From NCBI GenBank assembly GCA_964649745.1, contig CAZYQI010000003.1:62001-126000 (forward strand): a stretch of 64,000 nucleotides of DNA, in the 5' to 3' direction. The position numbers and the translations under genes are program-made. The stretch is from CAZEHS01 sp964649745. Lineage in GTDB: Bacteria; Bacillota; Clostridia; Peptostreptococcales; Acidaminobacteraceae. The notes beneath the pieces are model-generated. The model had not been told where the DNA came from, ran no database searches, and saw nothing but the letters and a program-made list of their open reading frames with translations. Of this stretch, positions 30,522 through 39,000 are shown in pieces; position 1 is the stretch's first letter; each line of letters opens with the position of its first letter.

Positions 30522-32612
30522 TTACTCGGCACCTTCCACCCGGTTACGTCCGTTCTCTTTAGCACGGTATAGGGCATCATCCAATCGTTTGTACCAATTA
30601 TCGCGGGACTCGTCTTGCTTCCTTTCCGCAACACCAAGACTGCCGGTTACCGTGCCTACCACAGGATGTCTATAGGCTTCAAGGGTATTCCGTATCTTCT
30701 CTGCAGCTCGTGTTGCACCACTTCTGTCTGTTTCAGGCATCAGTACGATAAATTCCTCTCCTCCGAAGCGCACCAATACATCAATGCCCCGAAGGATTCC
30801 GTTTATAATTTGAGCCGTGGCTTTCAATACCTCGTCTCCCACCGGATGTCCCCATTGATCGTTGACCTTCTTAAAATGGTCGAGGTCAAGAAGCAGCATG
30901 GAAAGAGGCTGACCGTAACGGCTGGATCTGGTGATTTCTTCTGCCGCCTTCTTTTCAAAGTATGTGCGGTTGAACAGACCGGTAAGCTGATCATGATAGC
31001 TCAGAAACAGCACCTGTTCATCTGTCCGCTTGCGTTCTTCAATATTTCGGCTCACACCTACAACCTCAATTTCGCCCTGCGCATCATAGCGGATCTTGGT
31101 TGACACCTCAACCCATATGATGCTTCCATTCTTGCAGGGCTGCTGGATTTCCACTATCTTACCTTGAAATGAATTCGGGTCTTCAAGGAAGGCCGGGATG
31201 TTCTTCGAGAGAATTGCTTCAATCCCCTTAACGGATTCTGCCGTCATGGACTCCTCCAGGGTTTGTGCCATTGCTTCTTCAACTGTATATCCCCTGAGCT
31301 CCTTTATGGAGGGACTGATATACGTGAAGCATTGCTTATCCAGATTGAATACCCATATAACATCGGAGGTGTTTTCCGTGAGTAGGCGGTATTTTTCTTC
31401 GCTGATCCGTAGAGCGTTCTCGATATCTTTTCTTTCGCTGATGTCGTTGATGGAGGCCATAATCATCGGCTCGTTTTCAAACTCTATAATGGAGGCCGAC
31501 ATCAGAACCACATAGGGTCGGCCCTGCATGTCCAGCATGTGCAGCTCCTGATCGCTTACCCGCCCCTCGCGCCGCAGACGCCCGATAAACCCGTCGCGTT
31601 CTTCCGATCTCTGATACAAAAGACTGGCATGCATGCCGATTCCAGTCTCGTCTGAAAATCCCAGCTGATCCTTTGCCCGCTGGTTGAAATACCGCAGTAT
31701 TCCGTCACTAACCCGGGCTATGATAATGGGAAACGGCGCATTCTCCATCAAGGTGCGATACCGGGCTTCACTGGCGGCCAGAACCTGATTGGCCATATGC
31801 TGTTCTGTGATGTCCGTGTGCGAACCGGCCATTCGGTATGCACTGCCTGCAGAATCCCTTAGTGCCTCCCCACGGGCACGAATCCAACGGAAGCCCCCAT
31901 CCTTGTGCAGCATTCGAAAAACCAGATCATACGTCAACAGTTCGCCATTGAGATAGCTGGTAACCTTTTGCATGACAGCTTCGCTGTCTTCCGGATGTAA
32001 ATGGTCTGCGAAGGATTTGAATTCACTCTTCAGTTCCTCATCTCTGTAGCCCAGCTGTTCTTTCCACTTCTGAGAGATGAACAGGGCATTGGATTTCAGG
32101 TCCCAGTCCCATATGCCGTCATTGCTGCCCCTGATGGCCAGTTCAAACTGCTCTTTCTGGTCAGCCAGTTGTTTTTCCAGTTCAATATGCGCGGTAATAT
32201 CTCGGGCCGCGGCGTATATGAGGTTTCCATGGGGCTTGGAATTCCATTCGATGTATCGGTAGGTTCCGTCCTCGCATCGATACCGATTGACAAAATGCAA
32301 CACCTTCTCCTGCTTCCCCAATCTTGATAAAGCCTCTACAGTGGATGCTAAATCCTCCGGATGAACAAAATCTAAAAATTTCCTGCCCTCCAGGTAATCC
32401 ACCGAATAACCCAGTATCTCTGCCCATGCATGGTTAACCTTAATGAAGGTTCCCTGAACATCGGCTATACATAAAAGGTCCAGATTGACGGAGAAGAAGC
32501 TTTCCAGCGTCTCTGTTTTCTCGGCCAATTCATCCACATTGTTTTTTTGCTCAGGGATATCACGACTCTCTCCCAACATGCCCTTGCTAAGGGAATTCAG
32601 CATAACCGGCAC
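30522..32612 (-). CDS. Four-PAS diguanylate cyclase
   Basis: This 696-residue soluble protein has four PAS domains at about 40-150, 160-280, 285-400 and 405-530 and a C-terminal GGDEF domain. The catalytic site is intact (VRFGGEEFIVLMPE). A product-inhibition I-site RxxD (RGID) sits five residues upstream of GGEEF. It should make c-di-GMP from GTP in response to ligands or redox state. The start at 32612 is GTG with GGGAG four bases before it; the ATG three codons later is an alternative. It lies 34 bases after the HD-GYP gene, which would degrade c-di-GMP, in the five-gene operon begun by the 1,633-residue protein. Confidence 0.92.
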   Translation of the reverse strand: MPVMLNSLSKGMLGESRDIPEQKNNVDELAEKTETLESFFSVNLDLLCIADVQGTFIKVNHAWAEILGYSVDYLEGRKFLDFVHPEDLASTVEALSRLGKQEKVLHFVNRYRCEDGTYRYIEWNSKPHGNLIYAAARDITAHIELEKQLADQKEQFELAIRGSNDGIWDWDLKSNALFISQKWKEQLGYRDEELKSEFKSFADHLHPEDSEAVMQKVTSYLNGELLTYDLVFRMLHKDGGFRWIRARGEALRDSAGSAYRMAGSHTDITEQHMANQVLAASEARYRTLMENAPFPIIIARVSDGILRYFNQRAKDQLGFSDETGIGMHASLLYQRSEERDGFIGRLRREGRVSDQELHMLDMQGRPYVVLMSASIIEFENEPMIMASINDISERKDIENALRISEEKYRLLTENTSDVIWVFNLDKQCFTYISPSIKELRGYTVEEAMAQTLEESMTAESVKGIEAILSKNIPAFLEDPNSFQGKIVEIQQPCKNGSIIWVEVSTKIRYDAQGEIEVVGVSRNIEERKRTDEQVLFLSYHDQLTGLFNRTYFEKKAAEEITRSSRYGQPLSMLLLDLDHFKKVNDQWGHPVGDEVLKATAQIINGILRGIDVLVRFGGEEFIVLMPETDRSGATRAAEKIRNTLEAYRHPVVGTVTGSLGVAERKQDESRDNWYKRLDDALYRAKENGRNRVEGAE

Positions 32613-32646
32613 CCGCTCCCACTGATAGTGTAGTCACTGTCTTACC

Positions 32647-33771
32647 TTATTGGCTAAGAGGCAGCTGTGAATGGATTATCTCGTCCCCCCGGTCCATTCC
32701 TGTAATGGTGATGGAATAGGTCTGAGCATCGTCCTTAAGGTTAAGGTGATAAGGCGCTACATTCTCCTTAACCTTGTTTTTAATAATCTTTATCTTGGGT
32801 CTCAGACAGCATTCTTCATAATTCTCCACCACTAAACCTTCACTTCCGTCGGAAAGAAATACGTAGGTGCCGATAGGATAGGGAGCAACCTTCTGGGCAA
32901 AAACCTTCACCAGATCGTGATCGAAAAGTAAACCGCCATTGGCCATGATATACTCCATGGCCTCGGAGGGGAACAGGCCCTTCCTGTATGGCCGGTCGGA
33001 GGTCAACGCATCGTATACATCCGTAAGGGCGATGATTCGGCCGAAAAGTGAGATGTCTTTCCCTGCAACTCCGTTAGGATAACCGCTTCCATCGTACTTT
33101 TCATGATGCTGAAGAACACCGACATAGGTTCTGGGGGGAACAGCAAGCAACTCTTTCAAATGTCGGTATCCCCTCACGGAATGCTCTTTTATTTCACTGA
33201 ATTCAGGCTCTGTAAGCCGCTCATTCTTATTCAGAATGTCTTTCGATATATAGACCTTGCCGATATCATGAAAAAGCGCTGCCATTCCCAGCTGCATAAT
33301 GACATTCCGTTTCAGGTTCATGGCAATGCCCATAACCATGGACAGGACGGTGACATTGGTGGAATGATAGAATGTATAGTCGTCAAATATCTTGATATCC
33401 AGCATATTGACCATCAAATCCTTGGTGCTGGTGATTTCATTCAAAATGCTTTCCACCAACTCCTTCATTTCTGCCAGATCTTTAGCTCGGGTGTTGGCGG
33501 TGGCTTTATTGGTTTCAATCTGAATGAACATGGTTTTCAGTGCTTTCACTGTTTTGTTTTTTAGTTCTGCACTGATGATTTCATGGATTTCGATGTCCTT
33601 GGAGATATCGTCATCTATATATGCGCCGTTGTAGCCCTGAGCGCAGAGTTTTTCGATATAGGATTCCTTCATTACCGTTCCGTCGCGCAAGAGAACTTCC
33701 CCGTTGGTGCCATAAAGTGTCTGCCCCAATCGTGTTCCCGGTACAATGCAGTATGTTGGAACAAACCTCAT
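32647..33771 (-). CDS. HD-GYP domain c-di-GMP phosphodiesterase
   Basis: This 374-residue protein has an N-terminal region (1-110) with a DUF-like beta/helix segment, then an HD-GYP domain. His168-Asp169 in LFHDIGKVYI are metal ligands, followed by HHEKYDGSGYP at 222-232 with the GYP signature, and LFGRIIALTDVYDALTSDRPY. It should hydrolyse c-di-GMP to pGpG or GMP. A C-terminal beta domain (270-374) may be regulatory. AAAGGAGGG precedes the ATG. It is flanked by gaps of 34-35 bases, on the same strand as the PAS-GGDEF cyclase and the flavodoxin-fold gene. Confidence 0.93.
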   Translation of the reverse strand: MRFVPTYCIVPGTRLGQTLYGTNGEVLLRDGTVMKESYIEKLCAQGYNGAYIDDDISKDIEIHEIISAELKNKTVKALKTMFIQIETNKATANTRAKDLAEMKELVESILNEITSTKDLMVNMLDIKIFDDYTFYHSTNVTVLSMVMGIAMNLKRNVIMQLGMAALFHDIGKVYISKDILNKNERLTEPEFSEIKEHSVRGYRHLKELLAVPPRTYVGVLQHHEKYDGSGYPNGVAGKDISLFGRIIALTDVYDALTSDRPYRKGLFPSEAMEYIMANGGLLFDHDLVKVFAQKVAPYPIGTYVFLSDGSEGLVVENYEECCLRPKIKIIKNKVKENVAPYHLNLKDDAQTYSITITGMDRGDEIIHSQLPLSQ

Positions 33772-33806
33772 AAGCTCCCTCCTTTACAAAAGTTTTAAAG
33801 ATACAC

Positions 33807-34862
33807 TCAGAGACCTAGCTCCAGGCGCATCCGCTGTGCATGCAGCTGTGCTGTGGCTTCAAAATCAGTAATCTGCAATATGCTCCCGGGATCATTGGCA
33901 ATTTTCATCACTGCAAAATAGGGCGGGATATCCATACCCTTATTTATGTTCAGCGCTCCGATCATCTGACATGCCAGAGAATCACTGCCGGAGTTTCCCG
34001 AAACAATGATGCCATACACCCGCTTCTCATAGAGGGGCAACCGTCTGTAAAGAGCTGTCAGCCGATTGATCAGGGCCGTATGCATGGCGGAGAGGGCATC
34101 GTTGTAATTGGGTGAGATCCATACAACGGCGTCTGCCCTTTCGATGGCAGGGAATATGTCCCGGATTACGGTTCCCCCATAAAAACAGGTGTTCTGTTTG
34201 GAGTAGTGGATGCAGGTCCTGAAATCACAGCCCTTGCAATCCACCACGCTGCCGTTTTCGATATGAAGGGTCTCCACCGCATCCTCTGGCAGATGGCGCT
34301 TTACAGCCTCCCATAGCATGAGGGTATTGGAGGTTTCATGAGAGCTGGCGTGCAGTGCCAAAATTTTAGGGCTGGGGGATCGGTGTGGTTTGTATGTCAT
34401 CAGCCTGTGCAGAACCTTCCGGCACTGATCCTCCTGAATGTCATCCAAGGACAGCGACAGGGTTTTCTGCCAGGTTTTAAAATTGCTGAGATCCCAAAGG
34501 CTCTCCACCGTTGAATGGCCGGGAAACCGGCAGCCCATCCTGTTGGCATTGAAGATGACGGTTTGGGCCGCTCTTTTCGTATACAGCTCCCCTTCCGACC
34601 GCACAAACAGGATTGCCTCAGAACCGTACAGGGCCTGCACTCCCCCGTGGGTCCAAAGCTCCACCATATGCCGGTGGAGCTCCGGGCAGCCGCCCATGGC
34701 GTCTACTTCCAGCAGGAACAGGATTTTTCTGTCCTTATATTCCATATTAGGATCGTAGCACTCCGCCCACTGAGCATCTGCCGGCAAGACAGGATGCCAC
34801 ATTTTTCGGATACCTTGGCTTCCGTCGGCAGACCCGATCACCAGCAGCGGCTTCACGACCAT
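33807..34862 (-). CDS. Two-domain protein with C-terminal NADPH-FMN-reductase-like fold
   Basis: This 351-residue protein has an N-terminal half (about 1-170) of unknown fold with VKPLLVIGSADGSQGIRKMW and KILFLLEVDAMGGCPEL. The C-terminal half (about 175-351) resembles flavodoxin-like reductases: KILALHASSHETSNTLMLW (phosphate loop), a Cys-rich DCKGCDFRTCIHYSKQNTCFY segment and ADAVVWISPNYNDALSAM. The Cys motif resembles iron-sulfur flavoproteins of anaerobes. The ATG at 34862 has GAGG upstream and overlaps the preceding gene by ten bases. The frame continues further 5' but has no better start. It appears obligately coupled to the Rossmann-type gene. Confidence 0.65.
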   Translation of the reverse strand: MVVKPLLVIGSADGSQGIRKMWHPVLPADAQWAECYDPNMEYKDRKILFLLEVDAMGGCPELHRHMVELWTHGGVQALYGSEAILFVRSEGELYTKRAAQTVIFNANRMGCRFPGHSTVESLWDLSNFKTWQKTLSLSLDDIQEDQCRKVLHRLMTYKPHRSPSPKILALHASSHETSNTLMLWEAVKRHLPEDAVETLHIENGSVVDCKGCDFRTCIHYSKQNTCFYGGTVIRDIFPAIERADAVVWISPNYNDALSAMHTALINRLTALYRRLPLYEKRVYGIIVSGNSGSDSLACQMIGALNINKGMDIPPYFAVMKIANDPGSILQITDFEATAQLHAQRMRLELGL

Positions 34863-36088
34863 GTCCTCAGGTAACGGTAGGTGTCCTGCAGACTCTCTTG
34901 AAGCTTTTTCGGCAGAGCCAGGCATTCCGTCTGCTGCACCCCTTGATGCATCCTGTTTTTGCACCCCATGAACACACCACCCAGCGAAACCGCCGAGTAG
35001 TGCCATTGTCCCCGAAGGGTGCACAGAAGGGATATGGCGCCTGAGGAAAGAGCCGGAGCCACATATGGCTTGAAGCCTGTGTGTCGGACCTCGAAATTTG
35101 CATTCTCCGTAAGCGCCGTCAACTGTATGCTCTTGTCATGATCATAACAGCTGATGCTGTTGGCGACAATGAGGCCATGGCCATGGGGGCCGTATGCCCG
35201 TCCGTCCGAAAGATATTCCTGAAATTCAGGACTGAGCCCAGCATACCACTCCGCCCTGCCGTTCATAACGCCCAACCCATATCCGCGAAGCTGCTCGGGA
35301 CACATTCCCGGCAATCCCGTTTCTTCCGAAAAACGGCACATTTCCTTCAGAGCAAAACCGCAAAGCTGATCCACGGGGTCTGAAACCACAGCAAAAATAC
35401 CCCGGAATCCGCATCGGACCGCCCTATGGACATAGGGCTTCAGTATTTCTGCATTCCCCTCATATTGAACGGTACGAACATCCTTCACCGCGTCACCCAC
35501 CGGCGGCACACTGCGGCTGGCACAGAACACGAACAGGTCGCAGTCGAACAGATTTTCCAGTTCCACCGCTTCAACCGTCATACGCTGTCCCTCCTCAAAG
35601 GGAAAGCATATTTGACCAATTTCCCGGGTCCACCGCTGTATTCTGGCGGGATCCGGATCAAACATCCCCAGATGCCTCACATCGGGGCCGCCCAGAAGCC
35701 GCAGCCCTGTAAGGAGGATTCCGCCCACATCCCCCAGGCCGACCAGATGAATGCGCCGTTCTTTTGCCCCCATAGGCTCGGGCACAGTGTCCCAGCCCGG
35801 ATAGGCGGCGTTTACAGAATAAACCCGGTTTTGGGCGATCCTCTCCACAATCCACTCCGGAACCTCTGAGGAGTCCGTTTCATATAAAAGCGTCTGATCC
35901 TCCCCGGTGACTGCCCATTGCCCGGGACCGCTCATCAGAAAAACACCTCGGTCAGCTTTTCCCAAATGAGGATTATGCCGTAGAATGGCTCCCTCCGTGG
36001 TCTTTGCCTGAGCCTCATCAATCCGTTCCTTATGCTCCAGTTCAGCGGGAGAAGCCAGAACGCCTCCCCCGATACGGTACCAGTTCAT
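34853..36088 (-). CDS. Rossmann-fold dehydrogenase-like protein
   Basis: This 411-residue protein has a dinucleotide-binding loop IHLVGLGDVGGILLTGLRLL at about residue 115. A lactate/malate-dehydrogenase-like layout follows (DPDPARIQRWTREIGQI, DLFVFCASRSVPPV, FAVVSDPVDQLC). VVSDPVDQL is like the SNPVD motif of that superfamily, but the C-terminal half is divergent and a catalytic His is not obvious. The N-terminal 110 residues are extra. The ATG at 36088 shares its A with the stop of the giant gene (TGATG) and has GAGGTG upstream, so translation is coupled. The substrate is unknown. Confidence 0.7.
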   Translation of the reverse strand: MNWYRIGGGVLASPAELEHKERIDEAQAKTTEGAILRHNPHLGKADRGVFLMSGPGQWAVTGEDQTLLYETDSSEVPEWIVERIAQNRVYSVNAAYPGWDTVPEPMGAKERRIHLVGLGDVGGILLTGLRLLGGPDVRHLGMFDPDPARIQRWTREIGQICFPFEEGQRMTVEAVELENLFDCDLFVFCASRSVPPVGDAVKDVRTVQYEGNAEILKPYVHRAVRCGFRGIFAVVSDPVDQLCGFALKEMCRFSEETGLPGMCPEQLRGYGLGVMNGRAEWYAGLSPEFQEYLSDGRAYGPHGHGLIVANSISCYDHDKSIQLTALTENANFEVRHTGFKPYVAPALSSGAISLLCTLRGQWHYSAVSLGGVFMGCKNRMHQGVQQTECLALPKKLQESLQDTYRYLRTWS

Positions 36089-39000
36089 CACGTCACCTCG
36101 TGTTCACAGTAGGCCTTTTCAAACCGCATCAGGCTTTCAAGATCCTGGCGCAGATATTCCGACGGCTTTCGGGTTAAATCGTACTCCAGGTAATAGCCCC
36201 GGTCCGGGAACCTGGGCGTCACCATAACGTCACTCATCTGCATCAGGGTAAGGTTCCGTTCATGCTGATCCAGATATACCTCTTCCAAGGCCTCCATAAT
36301 GGTAATGGCGTTCTCCAGACTGACCCGCGAGAGCTTGAAGATGGAAGCTTTCGATGCGCCTTTGATATAGGACGGCCACGTATAGGGCATAATCATATTG
36401 ATGGAGGGCATGAAATTGGATTTCTCCGCTTTCCCGCGCCATAGGGTGTCTCCCCCAACAAAGGGATAGAGGTGACTTTCATTGAACCAAACATTGAGCC
36501 GGGGGATGAAGTATGCGCTGTCCACTTCCCTGTTCTCCCCTTCAATCATGGTTTTTCCACGGCCTGAGAGGATGGCGACGATGATTTTTTTTACTTCGAC
36601 GTTTTTCTCATGCAGCACACGGTCGATGGCCTGAAGCCGGTATCCCTTGTCCAGAAGGTCGTCCACCAGAATCATCTGCCGGTTGAAGGCCTTGAAGGTT
36701 TCCACCTGGGTTTCGATGGGCAGATAGTGGGGATAGGCCTCCACGGCATAGCGTTTGGCATCCGGGGTATAGTACCGCTCGGTGTGAAAGGCCTTGGTAA
36801 CCGTATTGGGCAGAATCCACCGCTTGAAGATATCCCCATAGGGAACGCACATCAAGGGTCCCAGAACCCGCGGATTCTGAGGGATTGTGGAAACGCCGTT
36901 CATATCGCAGATTTTCTTGATCAGGTGCTCGTAGATCATCGTACGGTCGAAGGTGAGCACCAGATTCCCTGGATACAGCTCTGTAAGCGCCTTTTGAAGC
37001 TTGTGCCGGGTTTTCTGGAGCGCCCTTACCACCTGAGGCGCCTCCCGACAGGGGTCCTTGATCATGGTCTTGGCATCGAAAATCAGCGTACACGGGGAAG
37101 ACATATTCACCGCATACACACTCTGATCTTCTTCCTCATCCACAACCTTTAAGAACCCCTGATGCTCCAGCACGGATTTCATTTCGCGGCTGGAGCGACG
37201 ATTCAGGATATTTCTGAAAACGGTATAGGTGTAATCTCTGGAAATACAGAAGGCCAGGGTTTCTGTCAGGAGCATCTGTTCCAGGTTCTCCATCAGATGG
37301 TTGGGGTTGATGAACACCTCATCAATCACCACAATGCGCCCCACCGAGTTGGCATGGACATAATCGCATATTTTCTTATTCTTGAATTCGCTGTAGATCA
37401 TGCTGGCCCGCAGCCAATGGAACAGTGAAAATCCCAAAAGGTCGCCACCGCTGTTCAGGCTCCTGATGGTAAGAATCCGGGTTGAACTGGCGTGGTTCCT
37501 GTCGGCCAGGAGCTGCTCCAGCTGCTCGTAACGGATCCGGCCAAGTTCCGAAACCTCTTGGAGCAGTTCATCCGTGAAGCTTTCATGCACCTCAACGGAC
37601 AGGGATTTGGTCATGAGTACCTGCTTAAACTGCGGCTCCCGGCGGTAGAGTCCCCGTTCATAGATGAATTTCATCACCAGGGGATCGATCAGATCCGAGA
37701 TATCCCGGTTCTGGTCAATCATTTTCCGAATCTGGGTGCTGCTGATGGATTCACATTTGGGGGAGAGGTTCATGCGGATAACATCCCGTTCGGCCTCTGA
37801 CAGGCGGGTCTCCAGCCGCTGTGTCTCCTCCTCGCTGAGGCTGCTCTGCCGTTCAAATACGATGTGGGAGAAGCTTTTGATGCTGTCCGGCTCCTGGGGC
37901 ACAGCGTAGGCGGAGGCATTGGCAATAACGTCGCTTCCTACCACAATATGAACGTCCGACTTGGGAAAAAACTCCTTCATCCGCCTCAGATCTTCGGGAT
38001 TGGCAATGTTTACCACCAACCCCCTGGGGTATGTGAAGATTCCGAACTCGTCACCGATGGACATCTTGATAATCTGCCTGCGAATGATGTTGGGCTGTGT
38101 TCGTTTGCTCCATGAAAACTCATCCACCGCCAGGTAAACCTCGAAGCCCATATCCCGAATTTCCCTGGCGCTTTCCTTGTGGGCCAGGCTGAAGGGATCG
38201 AAGGCCCCGGGATAAAAGGCCACCCGGTCTGGCTGTTCCAAATGAAGGTTCCCGTTGAAATGGGAGTAATCCGCCACAAACCGATAAATGTGGTTTAAAC
38301 TGGCGGCAAAGCTGAGAACCGTCAGTTCCGCCTTTTCGTCCAAATCCCCGGTGATGGCCAGGAGCTTCTTGGCCAGCAAACAGAACAGCGGCGCTTTTTC
38401 TTCAAGGCTCAGTTGTTCGGAATCGAACACATCACGGCCAAAAACCGTGAAGGCCGTGCGGTAAACCTCCGGCTCATAGTGGCTGAGCCCATTGAGCAGA
38501 ATGCCGGAAAGCCTCCGTGTCAGCTGGGGATCCTCTTTCACTTGCCCTTTGCAGCACGCCGACTGATAGTAAACCAAAGAAACCCCCACGGTTTTCAACA
38601 GGAGCATGGCAATTTGGGTGCTGGCCTTCTTCAGCTTGTCGGAGAAGTCATCCAGAACCTCGTCGATTTCCTTGCGGTCAAGCAGCACCACCAACTGCCC
38701 CAGATAGTCGGGAATGTACTTGGTAAACTGATACCTTTCAATTTCCAGTGCTTTCCAAAGCTCCACCACCATGTCGTTCAGCTGTTCTGCAGTCAGATGG
38801 GCAGAAAGCTTCACCAGGCTTTGTCCCGCGTAGTTCCGCACGGTTTCAAAGGCGCTGACCTTTAACAGGTTGCACAGGTGCATGGCGGTATAGAACCGGT
38901 CTTCCCGGCTATGCTCCACGGCGTTATGGTAAAGGATTTCTATCTGCTGTATTTTCACCGGCTCCGGTGTTGCCGCTTTCAGGTTACTGAGAAAAAGCTC

